DNA of 64,000 bases from Weissella muntiaci. Lineage in GTDB: Bacteria > Bacillota > Bacilli > Lactobacillales > Lactobacillaceae. The notes beneath the pieces are model-generated. The model was not told the DNA's origin, did no database searches, and saw only the letters and a list, made by a program, of their open reading frames with translations. The stretch spans positions 48,626 to 112,625 of the forward strand of contig NZ_SDGZ01000008.1 of assembly GCF_008107635.1 (NCBI RefSeq), in the 5' to 3' direction. The translations under genes were made by a program, and so were the position numbers. Shown piece by piece: positions 25,060-34,162 of the stretch (within the stretch, counting starts at the first letter, position 1; every line of letters begins with the position of its first letter).

Positions 25060-26427
25060 TTATTTCTTTTCTGCATCTGACGACTTTAATTTATCCCAAG
25101 TCCATGTTGTCTGTCCCGACACAGATGTCAGCCCATCTTTCAAACCAAATATTGCCGAACCCGGATCATTTGATTGAGCTGTAGCGCCCCAATGTGCAAC
25201 ATTTCCATTTGCTCCTGTTGCCGTTGGTTTATATGATGAAATGTGCAAGTGATTACCCATAGAAATTGCAATTACACCACCCGATGCAGAATGAAGGGTC
25301 ACGTATGGATTCCCATCTTTGGCCATTGAACCCATCGACCCCACTTGAGCTCCTGCTTCAATGTTTGATCCCACTTGTATATTTGAAGGTACACTCGATA
25401 TCTTGAATTCTTGATATTGCACAATCATATCGTTATTTTTAACTGTGACGTATGGCATCTGTGAGACCCCATCCCCTTCACTCATTCCAATAACTTGTCC
25501 ACTAGTAACTGAATAGATTCCTTGTCCTACTGGATCGCTGGGATGGGCAATTGGGTTGATATCCCAACCGTCATGTTGGCCACCATGATTCGGATCATTG
25601 ATACCAGCAGTCAAAATTATGCCTTTTTCGTCTTTATCAAATACATATGGGGATGTTTGCCCGTTTCCAGAAACTGCTGAACAACCCGAATTAGTTGCTG
25701 CTTGATTACTACTTGCGTTTATATCAGCACCGGCTTCTGCATCACCTAGGGCGCCTGTTGCTGGAGTGGAACTTGCAAATTTTTTATACGCAGCTTCCGC
25801 TGCTGAAACACGTGTCGTTCCATGCCCGTTTCCACCTTGCCAGGTATTTGACATAAAATTTTGTTGGTAATCATATAAAGATGGAACGCTATCAGAATTA
25901 CCTATCTCAACGTCAGACCACCACATAAATGCACCACCGTTTTCCCCTGATATTTCTTTGGTTGATCTCAATAACTTCAACAATTTTGATTTATTTGATA
26001 CACCATATCCGCCACTACCCGAACCTTCATACATGAACTCACTTTGTAGCATTACATCTGTTGCTGACTTACCTTTTTTAGCGGCAAATGCTTTTATCTT
26101 ACTTTCAGGTGCTTGATAGATTCCCCAGTATTGACCATTCGACGCAGAACTATCTAACTGTGATTCTTGTGTTACATTACCCACGACACTCGCTGCTGCA
26201 GCAGGAGTAAATTTTTGTGCTATCCAAAAATTATAAACATCCTTAGCATTATCTCCCGTGGCATTAACTAAAGTGGCATCTCCACCACTTGTCGAGCTTG
26301 TATCACAGGACTGATTGTTTCCTAATATAATCCATACTATGATAACCGTTAGAACAACAATAAGTACTGTTATGGTGATCGCTACAGCCGAAGCAATATA
26401 GGATTTTTTCTTCTTCTTTATCTTCAC
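25060..26427 (-). CDS. bifunctional cell-wall hydrolase (phage-type lysozyme + M23)
   Basis: The 455-aa protein starts at GTG 26427 with GGGAG upstream. A lysine-rich start and a membrane helix (about residues 12-36) are followed by a lysozyme-like domain (about 65-215, with SVVGNVTQESQLD and WGIYQ), as in tail-lysozyme and VirB1-like transglycosylases. The second domain is M23-like (about 260-430) with HDGWD and HLH as zinc-ligand motifs. Two-domain hydrolases of this type open peptidoglycan for Gram-positive conjugation channels (TcpG, PrgK, CwlT). It sits among membrane genes of the putative transfer cluster. Confidence 0.88.
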   Translation of the reverse strand: MKIKKKKKSYIASAVAITITVLIVVLTVIIVWIILGNNQSCDTSSTSGGDATLVNATGDNAKDVYNFWIAQKFTPAAAASVVGNVTQESQLDSSASNGQYWGIYQAPESKIKAFAAKKGKSATDVMLQSEFMYEGSGSGGYGVSNKSKLLKLLRSTKEISGENGGAFMWWSDVEIGNSDSVPSLYDYQQNFMSNTWQGGNGHGTTRVSAAEAAYKKFASSTPATGALGDAEAGADINASSNQAATNSGCSAVSGNGQTSPYVFDKDEKGIILTAGINDPNHGGQHDGWDINPIAHPSDPVGQGIYSVTSGQVIGMSEGDGVSQMPYVTVKNNDMIVQYQEFKISSVPSNIQVGSNIEAGAQVGSMGSMAKDGNPYVTLHSASGGVIAISMGNHLHISSYKPTATGANGNVAHWGATAQSNDPGSAIFGLKDGLTSVSGQTTWTWDKLKSSDAEKK

Positions 26428-26500
26428 TTCGATGCTCCCTTGACTTTTAATAGGTTGTACTTTATATTATAACAAGTTATCCATTGGTTATATTGTGATA

Positions 26501-26540
26501 TAAAAAAGACAACATCATAATTTGATGTTGTCTTTTTATA
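26501..26540 (-). terminator. terminator after 26536 gene
   Basis: AAAAAGACAACATCA / TGATGTTGTCTTTTT stem overlapping the stop of the upstream gene; a TATAAT-containing promoter region for the hydrolase lies at 26428-26500. Confidence 0.8.
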
Positions 26541-26973
26541 CGTGCAATCTTGTAGTCCTTTGCCAAACGCCTTCGTAATTTAGCAAATCATTCTTAAAAT
26601 AATTCACAAGTTGTTCCAATTCTTGCTCACTGGATAATTCAGAAATCTGAATCTCGTTAAGAATTATTTGTTTAATGATGGATGATAAATTATCAATTGT
26701 GAACTCACTTACCTCGTAATATAATTCATTTTCAAATGGATCAATATTTTTTAAATCTTCTGTTTGGAATACTGGGTGCACCAGTCCATCATTTTTTTCA
26801 TCTACATACTCTTCAAAATATTTTTGGTTATATTCGTCGATCATACTGTAAGTTTTCTCTGCGCGATCTCCAAAAGTTGAATCAACATTATTCGGGATTA
26901 CAAACATAGGTTGATGGTGGTTAGCATGTTTTTCAAGATACTGCAAAATTAATTCTTCGTTCAATTGATTCAT
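26536..26973 (-). CDS. hypothetical acidic cytoplasmic protein, 145 aa
   Basis: No signal or membrane segment is seen. The protein is rich in Glu, Asp and Asn and mostly helical; residues 93-130 could form a helical bundle. The RBS GAGAAGG supports ATG 26973. It lies 37 bp after the 27011 gene and ends in a strong terminator. No family is recognised. It may be a soluble accessory protein of the transfer cluster. Confidence 0.6.
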   Translation of the reverse strand: MNQLNEELILQYLEKHANHHQPMFVIPNNVDSTFGDRAEKTYSMIDEYNQKYFEEYVDEKNDGLVHPVFQTEDLKNIDPFENELYYEVSEFTIDNLSSIIKQIILNEIQISELSSEQELEQLVNYFKNDLLNYEGVWQRTTRLHV

Positions 26974-27010
26974 AATGCCTTCTCTTTCTTAAATGTTTTA
27001 GGCTTCAGTA

Positions 27011-27376
27011 TTAACGCCCAATCTCCAAATTTACTACATCGGCTCTTGTTAATCCCCAACTCTCTAGTTCCATATCAGTCATATCACTTCTTGGCGCGAA
27101 TTTCTGAATTGTTGCTTTATTTACTTCCGGAAGTATCATATCAGCTTCTACAGTAATGAAATCTGGTAGCTTATTGACTTCTTCCAACAATGTTGAGGCA
27201 AATTCTATTTCTTTTTTCGCTCTCTCTGCATCTAATTTCCTGTTGTTCTCATCAATTCTCATCTGCACATAGTCTGTAATTGAGATTGTTTGCTTAGTTT
27301 TATTGGTCTTTTGCGCCGAATATTTTTCGAATTCTTCATCAGTTAATTGAAATACTTTAGAGATTTCATTTGTCAT
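27011..27376 (-). CDS. hypothetical cytoplasmic protein, 121 aa
   Basis: This helical, charged protein has a probable coiled coil at about residues 35-70 (IDENNRKLDAERAKKEIEFA) and ends TRADVVNLEIGR. GAAGGT precedes ATG 27376. It starts 22 bp after the 27399 regulator gene, so it is cotranscribed with it. Family not recognised. Confidence 0.6.
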   Translation of the reverse strand: MTNEISKVFQLTDEEFEKYSAQKTNKTKQTISITDYVQMRIDENNRKLDAERAKKEIEFASTLLEEVNKLPDFITVEADMILPEVNKATIQKFAPRSDMTDMELESWGLTRADVVNLEIGR

Positions 27377-27398
27377 TTTATTACCTTCTTTTTTTTAA

Positions 27399-28016
27399 CT
27401 AGAGTCTTTCGTTTATTGAACTAATTCTGGATAATGTCAGCGAGGAGTCGTTTGGCTCTTCTTTTATACTTTTAACTAGTTTACCTGCCGTTACGCGACT
27501 AACGTCTAATCTATTAGAAAGTTCAGATGAACTATATTCAGAAACTTTCACTCTAGCGGTTTCATACTGTGAAATTGTAAATTTCAACGGTGTTTCAGCT
27601 ATTTCAATTTTGCGCTGTAGCTCAGCGTTAGTTTCAAAAAGTTTTCTCTTTTTTGCCATAAGATGCTGTAACAACTCCTCTGATCGATTTGCCTCTAACG
27701 TGTTAGGAAAACTTTCGAAATAATTCTGCTTCAGCGCCTTAGTGTTTGTTTCATATTCTAACTTCCACGAAATGTACTTTAATAAACCTTCATCGTTCAT
27801 ATTGTCAAAAATTCTATTCAACATAATTATCTTATACAAATTCTTAATACGAATTTTTGGGGATATACCAGTTAGGTAAGTCTCTAATGTATCGGCACTA
27901 ATGCCGAGTACGGCTGGTAAAGAATTATCATCTACTTTCATGGACCTCATTTTTTTTAGAACATTTTGCAACATTTGATCGAGTTGTTCTATGTTCACAT
28001 CAATCATTACCTTCAT
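27399..28016 (-). CDS. putative regulator with N- and C-terminal HTHs
   Basis: The 205-aa protein starts at ATG 28016 (AAAGGTGG upstream); the frame to 28088 runs into its own promoter. An N-terminal HTH-like region (SLPAVLGISADTLETYL, about residues 27-43) and a C-terminal one (ELSNRLDVSRVTAGKLVKS, about 166-184) flank a helical middle. The layout resembles the 21194 and 22125 products. Its promoter contains an inverted repeat TTGTAAACA-N16-TGTTTACAA (28079-28112), so autoregulation is likely. Confidence 0.7.
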   Translation of the reverse strand: MKVMIDVNIEQLDQMLQNVLKKMRSMKVDDNSLPAVLGISADTLETYLTGISPKIRIKNLYKIIMLNRIFDNMNDEGLLKYISWKLEYETNTKALKQNYFESFPNTLEANRSEELLQHLMAKKRKLFETNAELQRKIEIAETPLKFTISQYETARVKVSEYSSSELSNRLDVSRVTAGKLVKSIKEEPNDSSLTLSRISSINERL

Positions 28017-28055
28017 GTGTAAAATCCACCTTTCGAGAACCGAGATTATATTATC

Positions 28056-28112
28056 ATTATAATTACACCACACACGATTTGTAAACACTATTATTTAAAA
28101 TAATGTTTACAA
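28056..28112 (-). promoter_or_regulatory. promoter with inverted-repeat operator
   Basis: Minus strand: -35 TTTACA (28080-28085), 18 bp, -10 TATAAT (28056-28061). The -35 is inside the inverted repeat with 9-bp arms at 28079-28087 and 28104-28112. A similar TTGTAAA...TTTACAA pair is at 59091-59127. Confidence 0.65.
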
Positions 28113-28117
28113 AATAA

Positions 28118-28147
28118 AAAGTTCCAATTATTTCTAATTGGAACTTT
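28118..28147 (-). terminator. terminator of the 29384-28149 gene
   Basis: Perfect 13-bp arms AAAGTTCCAATTA / TAATTGGAACTTT, followed on the minus strand by a T-rich run. Confidence 0.85.
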
Positions 28148-28148
28148 C

Positions 28149-29384
28149 TTATACAGCCTGGGACTCAAGAGAATTTACAGCTGACTCTGCAGTCGGAATT
28201 GTCGCATATTGATTTGTTTGTATTGTCTGTACTGATTGATCAATTTTATGTGCCGCCTCATAGGATGCATTAACAGAGTCAGTTATACTCTTTGCTATGT
28301 CCACATTACCTTGAGAACTATTGGGCTGGCTGTTTGTCTTACCTGCACCAGTAATTGAATTTACATAGGAGTTTGCCCATTCTGACATGGCCGCTTCACT
28401 CTTAGCGATCTCCGCAGACTTTTGTTGACTCTCCGTAATTGAAGCAGCGTTTGACGACGCTATTGAATTTGCTACTGACTGGCTATCTGCAATACTTTGA
28501 GCTATGCTATTCGCTTGTGATTGGGCAGCAGAGTCGGCCGATGTACCATTGCTTGTCTGTGACCCATGATTTTTGTCATCACCCGCAGAAGTTGATGGTT
28601 TACCTTGTTCATTTTCTTCACCAGTTCCTCCGCCAATTCCACCACCCGTTACTATTCCACTACTATTGCCTCCTTTAGCTCCCTCCCCGTCAGCATTAGA
28701 CATTGATTGACCATCGCTACCAGGGATTGGTTTGCTGATTGATAGTTGATCGCCTTTAGAACTAACATTATCATTGTTTTGCAATTCTTTAACAACTCCC
28801 AAAGAATCAGTTTTATTTGGTTGTCCATTTGTAGCAAGTTGTTCGGAGTTATTCTCTGGCTTTTTATCTGAGTCAGACTTATTACCTAATACGTCCTTCA
28901 CAACATCAGATAATGTCTTTGGTGAACTATCTCCTTCAAAATTTGAACCAATTGCTTTCTTTTGTTTGGTAGGATCCAAAAGATTTTTCAAATCGTCATT
29001 AGTTGATTCACCATTTAAGACTGATGCTAACTTGTTATTATCTTTCTTAACCTTCTTAGTTTTTCCATCAGACTTCGTTATTTTACTAATTGAGTGAGAT
29101 TCCGATATTCCTAAATCTTGGTTCTTACCTGTTTTCTCTGTCCTATTGTCACTACCCTGATGCATGGCGAATGTTCCGGTGCCAATCAACAAAATAGCTG
29201 CAAGTCCTGCACCACTTACTGCGACTTTTTTCGTAGGCTTTACGAGCTTTCGCTTTGATTTATCAATTCTTTTATTTGGTATCTTTCGATCTACATTTTT
29301 TGAATTTTTTGGAACTTCAACCTTTGAAGACTTTTTCGTACTTGCCTTCCTTGGCCCTTTTCTATTCAAATCTTTCAATGGCAT
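28149..29384 (-). CDS. Ser/Ala/Gln-rich membrane-anchored protein
   Basis: The 411-aa protein has a very basic, Lys/Arg-rich N-terminus (1-52), one membrane helix (about 54-75) and a long, predicted disordered exterior. That exterior is first Lys/Asp/Ser-rich and Gly-rich, then (about 270-380) Ser/Ala/Gln-rich with SIAQSIADSQSVANS-like repeats. No enzymatic domain is visible. Ser/Ala-rich exteriors are typical targets of GtfA/GtfB-type O-glycosylation, encoded about 11 kb away (inference). It lies 12 bp downstream of the 29397 gene. RBS is AAGGAG. Confidence 0.7.
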   Translation of the reverse strand: MPLKDLNRKGPRKASTKKSSKVEVPKNSKNVDRKIPNKRIDKSKRKLVKPTKKVAVSGAGLAAILLIGTGTFAMHQGSDNRTEKTGKNQDLGISESHSISKITKSDGKTKKVKKDNNKLASVLNGESTNDDLKNLLDPTKQKKAIGSNFEGDSSPKTLSDVVKDVLGNKSDSDKKPENNSEQLATNGQPNKTDSLGVVKELQNNDNVSSKGDQLSISKPIPGSDGQSMSNADGEGAKGGNSSGIVTGGGIGGGTGEENEQGKPSTSAGDDKNHGSQTSNGTSADSAAQSQANSIAQSIADSQSVANSIASSNAASITESQQKSAEIAKSEAAMSEWANSYVNSITGAGKTNSQPNSSQGNVDIAKSITDSVNASYEAAHKIDQSVQTIQTNQYATIPTAESAVNSLESQAV

Positions 29385-29396
29385 ATCTACTTCTCC

Positions 29397-30653
29397 TTAT
29401 TGTTTTGCTAAAGCATCTTGAATCTTACCTTTGTAATCTTCTAATACTTTTCTTTGTTCATCTGATGGACTACCGTTCAGCCCCTGTTCTATTTTATTCA
29501 ACTGAGTGTAAGCATTTTGCCTGTCCTTGATCATTTCCTTTAACTTAGAATTATTCAACTTTTCAGCATACAACTCAGCCTTGGCCAAGTTTGATTTTTT
29601 CATATATGAATATCCGATATATTGCAATCTAGTATTACCAGCATCATCAAGGTTCATTTTCGGAACCAAGGCAATCACTTTATCGTAGTCTTGGTTTAGA
29701 AATGCAAGATCCAAATTATAGTATTTGCTTTCATTTAATCTTTTATTCTGTAACAAAATCTGTCGCTTATTATTTTTACTACTATCTTGCATTACCAAGT
29801 CTTCGATCTTATTAGCATCATGATAATAGCCAATTGCTTCGTCGTACCTACCCTGATTGATTAGTGTTTGTTCTGAAGGTTTCCTGTTAATTAGTAGCAA
29901 GGCAATAATAAGAATAGCAACTAACCCAATAACCCAAGTAAACAGCCTTTTTGAAAGAAAAAATTGCTGTTTGACTACCGTTGGCTGCAATTTCTTGATA
30001 CGTGGTGATCTCTTTTTTGAAGGTTCTTTTGAGGGTTCTTTTTTAGGTGCTAATTCTATTGGGTTCTTTTGTTTTACTGTTTCATTCTTTGTAAGTTCGC
30101 TATTTTCCGGAGAACTTGCAGACGGTGCCCTTGACGATTCAATTTCAGCTTTAAGCAAATTTTCTGAGCTCTTTGTTTCGAGCAATTTTTTAGGCTCATC
30201 TTTCTTGTCTACATATCTTTTTTTCAAAATATCAAGAACCGCACTCTTATTTTGATTTGCTACCGGTTTATTTAACTGATTCAATATCTTTTCAAATTGA
30301 ATACCTTGGTCCGTCACTATAAACACATCGGTGACGAGTGATGAAAAATCAACTAAATTATCACCAAAGGACTCTAATTTTTCAACGTCTGAAATAATAG
30401 CTAATCTATCAGATTTAGATCGAATTTTGTCAAAAGAAATCAGAATATCATCTCTTAAATCCGATACTTCAAATAAATTTACCAACACAACGGTATTATC
30501 GTTTGTTTCAACATCCATGCTCACATAGCTACTTAGTGATGTAATGTTTTGTACCATCATAAACATCCCAGAATAAGGCATCTTATTGACCTTATTACTA
30601 AAATATTCAGCTGATTCGTAGGACATGATAGTCTGCAATATTCTCTTTCCCAT
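29397..30653 (-). CDS. single-span membrane protein with alpha/beta N-domain and TPR-like exterior
   Basis: In this 418-aa protein residues 1-150 look like a cytoplasmic alpha/beta domain (NTVVLVNLFEVSDL, RLAIISDVEKLE, VTDVFIVTDQG), followed by a Lys/Pro/Ser-rich linker. One helix lies at about 238-258 (LFTWVIGLVAILIIALLLI). The exterior carries TPR-like helical hairpins (QGRYDEAIGYYHDAN, NQDYDKVIALVPKMN, KSNLAKAELYAEKLN). The topology recalls EssB of type VII secretion, though sequence signatures are absent. It is 12 bp from both neighbours, so it is in the same operon. Confidence 0.65.
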   Translation of the reverse strand: MGKRILQTIMSYESAEYFSNKVNKMPYSGMFMMVQNITSLSSYVSMDVETNDNTVVLVNLFEVSDLRDDILISFDKIRSKSDRLAIISDVEKLESFGDNLVDFSSLVTDVFIVTDQGIQFEKILNQLNKPVANQNKSAVLDILKKRYVDKKDEPKKLLETKSSENLLKAEIESSRAPSASSPENSELTKNETVKQKNPIELAPKKEPSKEPSKKRSPRIKKLQPTVVKQQFFLSKRLFTWVIGLVAILIIALLLINRKPSEQTLINQGRYDEAIGYYHDANKIEDLVMQDSSKNNKRQILLQNKRLNESKYYNLDLAFLNQDYDKVIALVPKMNLDDAGNTRLQYIGYSYMKKSNLAKAELYAEKLNNSKLKEMIKDRQNAYTQLNKIEQGLNGSPSDEQRKVLEDYKGKIQDALAKQ

Positions 30654-30665
30654 GTTCCCCCCGCA

Positions 30666-31481
30666 TCATATTTTTCTTACTTCAAAATATTCACTATCCG
30701 TATCTAGCAAATTTGCGTATTGAGCAACTAAAAATTTTAGATCAATTTCATCTAATGGACCGCCGTTTATAATTTCCATCAAATACTGTGATTTATTGTC
30801 CATCTGATTAAGAAAGTCATCTTTAATAATTGTCTTGTTCACCACATTGATAGAGAAAAGTGAATCTCCGTTTTCTAGCGAAGATAAAGCATTGGCATAA
30901 GCATCATCCCTAACAACGGTATCAGTTGAATATACACGTCCTATGCTCATAGTTGGAATTAACGAATCAAGACCTATAATTTGCTCAGAGAAGCATACAT
31001 GTCTGTAAAATTGATATCCAGAAATCACACCCAAATTAAAAATACCAATAACATAGTGCGTAAATTCCGAATAGTCACTGTATCTTCCTGAGGTACTCTC
31101 TAAGTTGTTCATAACGTTATCAGTCAACGCCATAATAATTGTCTGGTTATTAGCTTTTAAAGTTTTCTTCTCAAAAATTGAGAAAAAACCGAGACTGGAG
31201 ATTGCGCTGTTCTTCTCAGAGAATTCGTATGAAGTTCCAAATCTTGCTAACGTCTCAATGGCTCTTTTCCCACCTTCCACAAAAACGTTAGAGATCATTC
31301 TGTTAATAGACAGAACACTTTCTTTCGAATACGAATTAGAATTTTTTACAAGAATGGATTCCAATTTCTGTCGATAATACTCAACATTTACACGAAAAAC
31401 AGGTAATACTTCTTCAACAACTCTATTATCGTACTGCTGAATCAAATCATTCGCTTCTAAAACATTTAAATTTTTTATCAT
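30666..31481 (-). CDS. hypothetical cytoplasmic protein, 271 aa
   Basis: ATG 31481 is preferred (GAAAG upstream); a TTG at 31496 after AAAAGG would add five residues. The protein is alpha/beta with no membrane segment or motif I know. It heads a three-gene run (30666, 29397, 28149) with 12-bp spacings. A TATAAT lies about 35 bp upstream, and a 12-bp perfect palindrome GTGATTAATCAC (31529-31540) overlaps the probable -35, suggesting repression. Confidence 0.6.
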   Translation of the reverse strand: MIKNLNVLEANDLIQQYDNRVVEEVLPVFRVNVEYYRQKLESILVKNSNSYSKESVLSINRMISNVFVEGGKRAIETLARFGTSYEFSEKNSAISSLGFFSIFEKKTLKANNQTIIMALTDNVMNNLESTSGRYSDYSEFTHYVIGIFNLGVISGYQFYRHVCFSEQIIGLDSLIPTMSIGRVYSTDTVVRDDAYANALSSLENGDSLFSINVVNKTIIKDDFLNQMDNKSQYLMEIINGGPLDEIDLKFLVAQYANLLDTDSEYFEVRKI

Positions 31482-31528
31482 ATTACAATCTTTCAATAAC
31501 CTTTTAAAAACAATTATATAACACTATG

Positions 31529-31566
31529 GTGATTAATCACATTAAAAAAAGCCCTTTGTCAGGGCT
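31529..31566 (-). promoter_or_regulatory. palindrome and terminator between 31612 and 31481 genes
   Basis: GTGATTAATCAC (31529-31540) overlaps the promoter of the 30666 gene; just upstream AGCCCT / AGGGCT (31550-31566) with a T7 run on the minus strand terminates the 31612 gene. Confidence 0.6.
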
Positions 31567-31611
31567 ATTCATTAGCAGACAAAATTCGTACTTTTGTCAC
31601 TCCTTTGAGAT

Positions 31612-32334
31612 TTATATAATTGTATACATTTGCAATTCTGAATTCTTTTCGCTTTTGAGAAATTTTGGGAGAAATGAACCATAGGATATGAAGTACATTT
31701 TGCCAGGCATAGAATAATTAAAATCAACTTTAGCGAGAGGCATTTTGTCATTTATTAATTTTTTTGATAGCGGAATTGCCACATTTAATGTTGGCTCATT
31801 ACGAACTGAAAGTTGCTCGTTCAACGAGCTAATTGCGCGAGTTGTCTCTAATAACATTGTTTCAAAATCTTCAAATGATAATTTTGAAAACAATATATTC
31901 GCTGGAAATATATCAAAAAGTATCCAATTACGTTCGTCATTTTGAACAGGATAATCAGTTACAGAAAAAACTTTTATTCCTGAAAAATTTTCATTGGTCT
32001 GCTTAATATATTTGTTCAATAAGACCACGTTAGATCGTTCAATTTGTCGCTGATTCCTGCCACCAAATGTAATGAAAATAATTACTAAAGGGATAAGAGA
32101 ATTGACAAGTAACACAAAGTTAATTGGCAAAATTCCAATGAGTAACAATATAAACATTATGGCAAATATGAGTACTAAAAATAATGCGGCTACTTTCGAA
32201 TTTCTATATGAACTGTACTTTTTGTATGTCGTAAAATTTCTAAAAGTACCAAACATATTTTTGATCTTTGAAACTTGTTTTGTATTTTTCAGTTCTGCTT
32301 CAGTCGTTAGATTTTTCTCGTTATTTTTGTCCAC
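31612..32334 (-). CDS. two-span membrane protein, PrgI/TcpE-like topology
   Basis: The 240-aa protein starts at GTG 32334 (GATAGGGGT with 8-bp spacing); the frame to 32376 has no RBS. A charged N-terminus (about 1-45) is followed by two adjacent helices (about 50-90) and then a large cytoplasmic domain (about 95-240). Two close helices followed by a soluble part are seen in PrgI/TcpE/VirB3-type conjugation proteins, but no diagnostic motif is visible. It is the first gene of the minus-strand cluster. Confidence 0.6.
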   Translation of the reverse strand: MDKNNEKNLTTEAELKNTKQVSKIKNMFGTFRNFTTYKKYSSYRNSKVAALFLVLIFAIMFILLLIGILPINFVLLVNSLIPLVIIFITFGGRNQRQIERSNVVLLNKYIKQTNENFSGIKVFSVTDYPVQNDERNWILFDIFPANILFSKLSFEDFETMLLETTRAISSLNEQLSVRNEPTLNVAIPLSKKLINDKMPLAKVDFNYSMPGKMYFISYGSFLPKFLKSEKNSELQMYTII

Positions 32335-32664
32335 TTCAATTACCCCTATCCTGATCATTGTTAAATCCGTATACAAATTCTTATCGACTTATGATAACAT
32401 ACATTTTATTAATCATTAACGTTATTTTCATAAACCTTTTTAGATAGAGTCAATAACAGCAATGATTTGTTCCTATAAATTTTCCTAAGCTATTTTGATA
32501 CATTCAGACTGTTCGACTAGTCATTACACTACTCATTTATGATAGTTTCATTGAATATAGTGCAATACTAACGAATTGTGTCAAAAGCACTGTTCATAGT
32601 ACTTACGGCTGACTACAAAACTGTAACTATTACACCAAAATAATAAGAAAGGCGTGATTCAACA
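32335..32664. other. divergent intergenic region
   Basis: AT-rich region between divergent genes 31612 and 32665. I see no convincing sigma-A promoter pair or gene; weak TTGAAT elements occur near 32553. Confidence 0.4.
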
Positions 32665-33258
32665 ATGACAAATTCTAATTCCATTAGAGTTCACAGAGAT
32701 TATTCTTTAAACAGACTTTTATGGCTTATGCAAATAATCCCTAATTCTCCCTTCTACGAACTTGAAAATCTGTTCCCCTCTATCTCGAATAACACACCTT
32801 TAAGGCAAAGAAAATTAAATAATCTAAGTGAAAAAAAGATTGTACTTAAACAAGCTGCCTCTGAATTTAATGGGGTCATACCTTCGGGCGTTGCGATATG
32901 GAATATTGGCCCAAATGGACGAAGTTATCTCATTGAAAACTCAATGGATATGTATATGCCTGACGAAACGATTAGTGTTCATTCTGTTGGTATTCATGCG
33001 ATGGCTTATCGAACATTTGAAGTTCTAGCGTATATATCACCTGAGCTTTTCGAACAATTTGAAATCACTAGATCAGTAAATTTTGGAGATAAGTTTTTCC
33101 CAGATAGAACTTTTAATTTGGTGTTCGCCCATACTCAGGATACAGCGCTTAATTCTAATTGGTATAGTTTTGTCGAATTACTTAGTCAACAAAATTCGCT
33201 TCTTCCTGACACTAAGAATACTGATCAGAATGACGACGAAGAGGAGGTCCCTTATTAA
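32665..33258 (+). CDS. winged-helix protein, possibly replication-relaxation-like
   Basis: In this 197-aa protein residues 15-75 look like a winged helix (SLNRLLWLMQIIPNSPFYEL, QRKLNNLSEKKIVLKQ, then GPNGRSYLIE as a wing). The rest is mixed alpha/beta with an acidic Asn/Asp/Glu tail. The layout is like the N-terminal part of the replication-relaxation-type protein at 61626. The RBS is AGAAAGG. Its stop is one base from the ATG of 33260, so the two are coupled. Confidence 0.6.
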   Translation: MTNSNSIRVHRDYSLNRLLWLMQIIPNSPFYELENLFPSISNNTPLRQRKLNNLSEKKIVLKQAASEFNGVIPSGVAIWNIGPNGRSYLIENSMDMYMPDETISVHSVGIHAMAYRTFEVLAYISPELFEQFEITRSVNFGDKFFPDRTFNLVFAHTQDTALNSNWYSFVELLSQQNSLLPDTKNTDQNDDEEEVPY

Positions 33259-33259
33259 T

Positions 33260-34162
33260 ATGAAGTATGGTCAATTATATTTTGAGTACGACAGATCAAC
33301 AGAACAAATAGAAACAATCTTATCAAAAATAAATCGATACATGGACCACCTTATTCAAAAGAGCGAAACCGCAATATTAACGTTGGCTGTACAAGATGGA
33401 TCTGCATCAATGAAGAGATACAGGGGATTTGATTTAACCTATGATTCTTACCCTGCAAAAAGACTTGCAAACATCATTTCCAGCATTGCTAGCGAAAATG
33501 AGATATTATCGAATTACATACAACTATATTCATCTGGGCAATTCAAGATTTTAATAAGTGGCCTCCGTGAAGCTGGCTACTTCTCTGCATTATCCGTTAA
33601 TTCATTTAACTATGGTCAAGATAATTTAACGCTATTCAGTTCTGCTCTGCAGGAACTTTTGAATGTTTTTAACCAACACAAGCAATCGACGGAAGCCATA
33701 ATGATTTACCCCGTGTCAAACGATTCACATTCAGATATTCTGGCATTATTCGGTGTATTCGATTTAACTACTCGATACCTGACCCTAATTCCAATAATTG
33801 GTGACGATCCTTTTGAACTATGGCACAGCACACGACGTGGCAAGCTTTCTGCACAGTTATTTGATACCGAGGCAATAATTAGCAATTGGCAGTCATTTAA
33901 TTCATTAATTCCAAGTAACATTAAAATTGCGGACTATCCTTTGTGGCTAGAACCTCAATCTAATTATCAATACATCGGAAATGCCAGTACTAATTTTGCT
34001 GAGCCAACTGTGCCGAATACATTACCTTTATTACAAACTCACGAAACCAATCTAACTAAACTTGTCGGGAGCATTCCGACTTATGCTTCTCTCAACGGGC
34101 TAAAGATACAAGTAAAAGCTTTCGATAAATACAAACCAAACCAACGAGCAGTTCTTTTCTAG
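33260..34162 (+). CDS. hypothetical protein, 300 aa, coupled to 32665
   Basis: ATG 33260 follows the upstream stop by one base; the frame continues upstream to 33083 but only in the shadow of the previous gene. The protein is soluble with no motif I recognise. Residues 1-30 are helical and the centre is alpha/beta (AIMIYPVSNDSHSDILALFG, TLIPIIGDDPFELW). Probably works together with the winged-helix protein. It is followed by a hairpin-rich non-coding segment. Confidence 0.6.
   Translation: MKYGQLYFEYDRSTEQIETILSKINRYMDHLIQKSETAILTLAVQDGSASMKRYRGFDLTYDSYPAKRLANIISSIASENEILSNYIQLYSSGQFKILISGLREAGYFSALSVNSFNYGQDNLTLFSSALQELLNVFNQHKQSTEAIMIYPVSNDSHSDILALFGVFDLTTRYLTLIPIIGDDPFELWHSTRRGKLSAQLFDTEAIISNWQSFNSLIPSNIKIADYPLWLEPQSNYQYIGNASTNFAEPTVPNTLPLLQTHETNLTKLVGSIPTYASLNGLKIQVKAFDKYKPNQRAVLF

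Noticed and set aside
28439..31377. Several plus-strand ORFs of 60-130 codons across the 28-31 kb cluster
   Set aside because: They lie antisense to well-supported genes, lack RBSs, and arise from Ser/Lys-rich codon patterns on the other strand.
32665..34162. Relaxase encoded by the 32665/33260 pair
   Set aside because: No HUH motif, catalytic Tyr cluster or Rep_trans motif is visible; described only as winged-helix and unknown.
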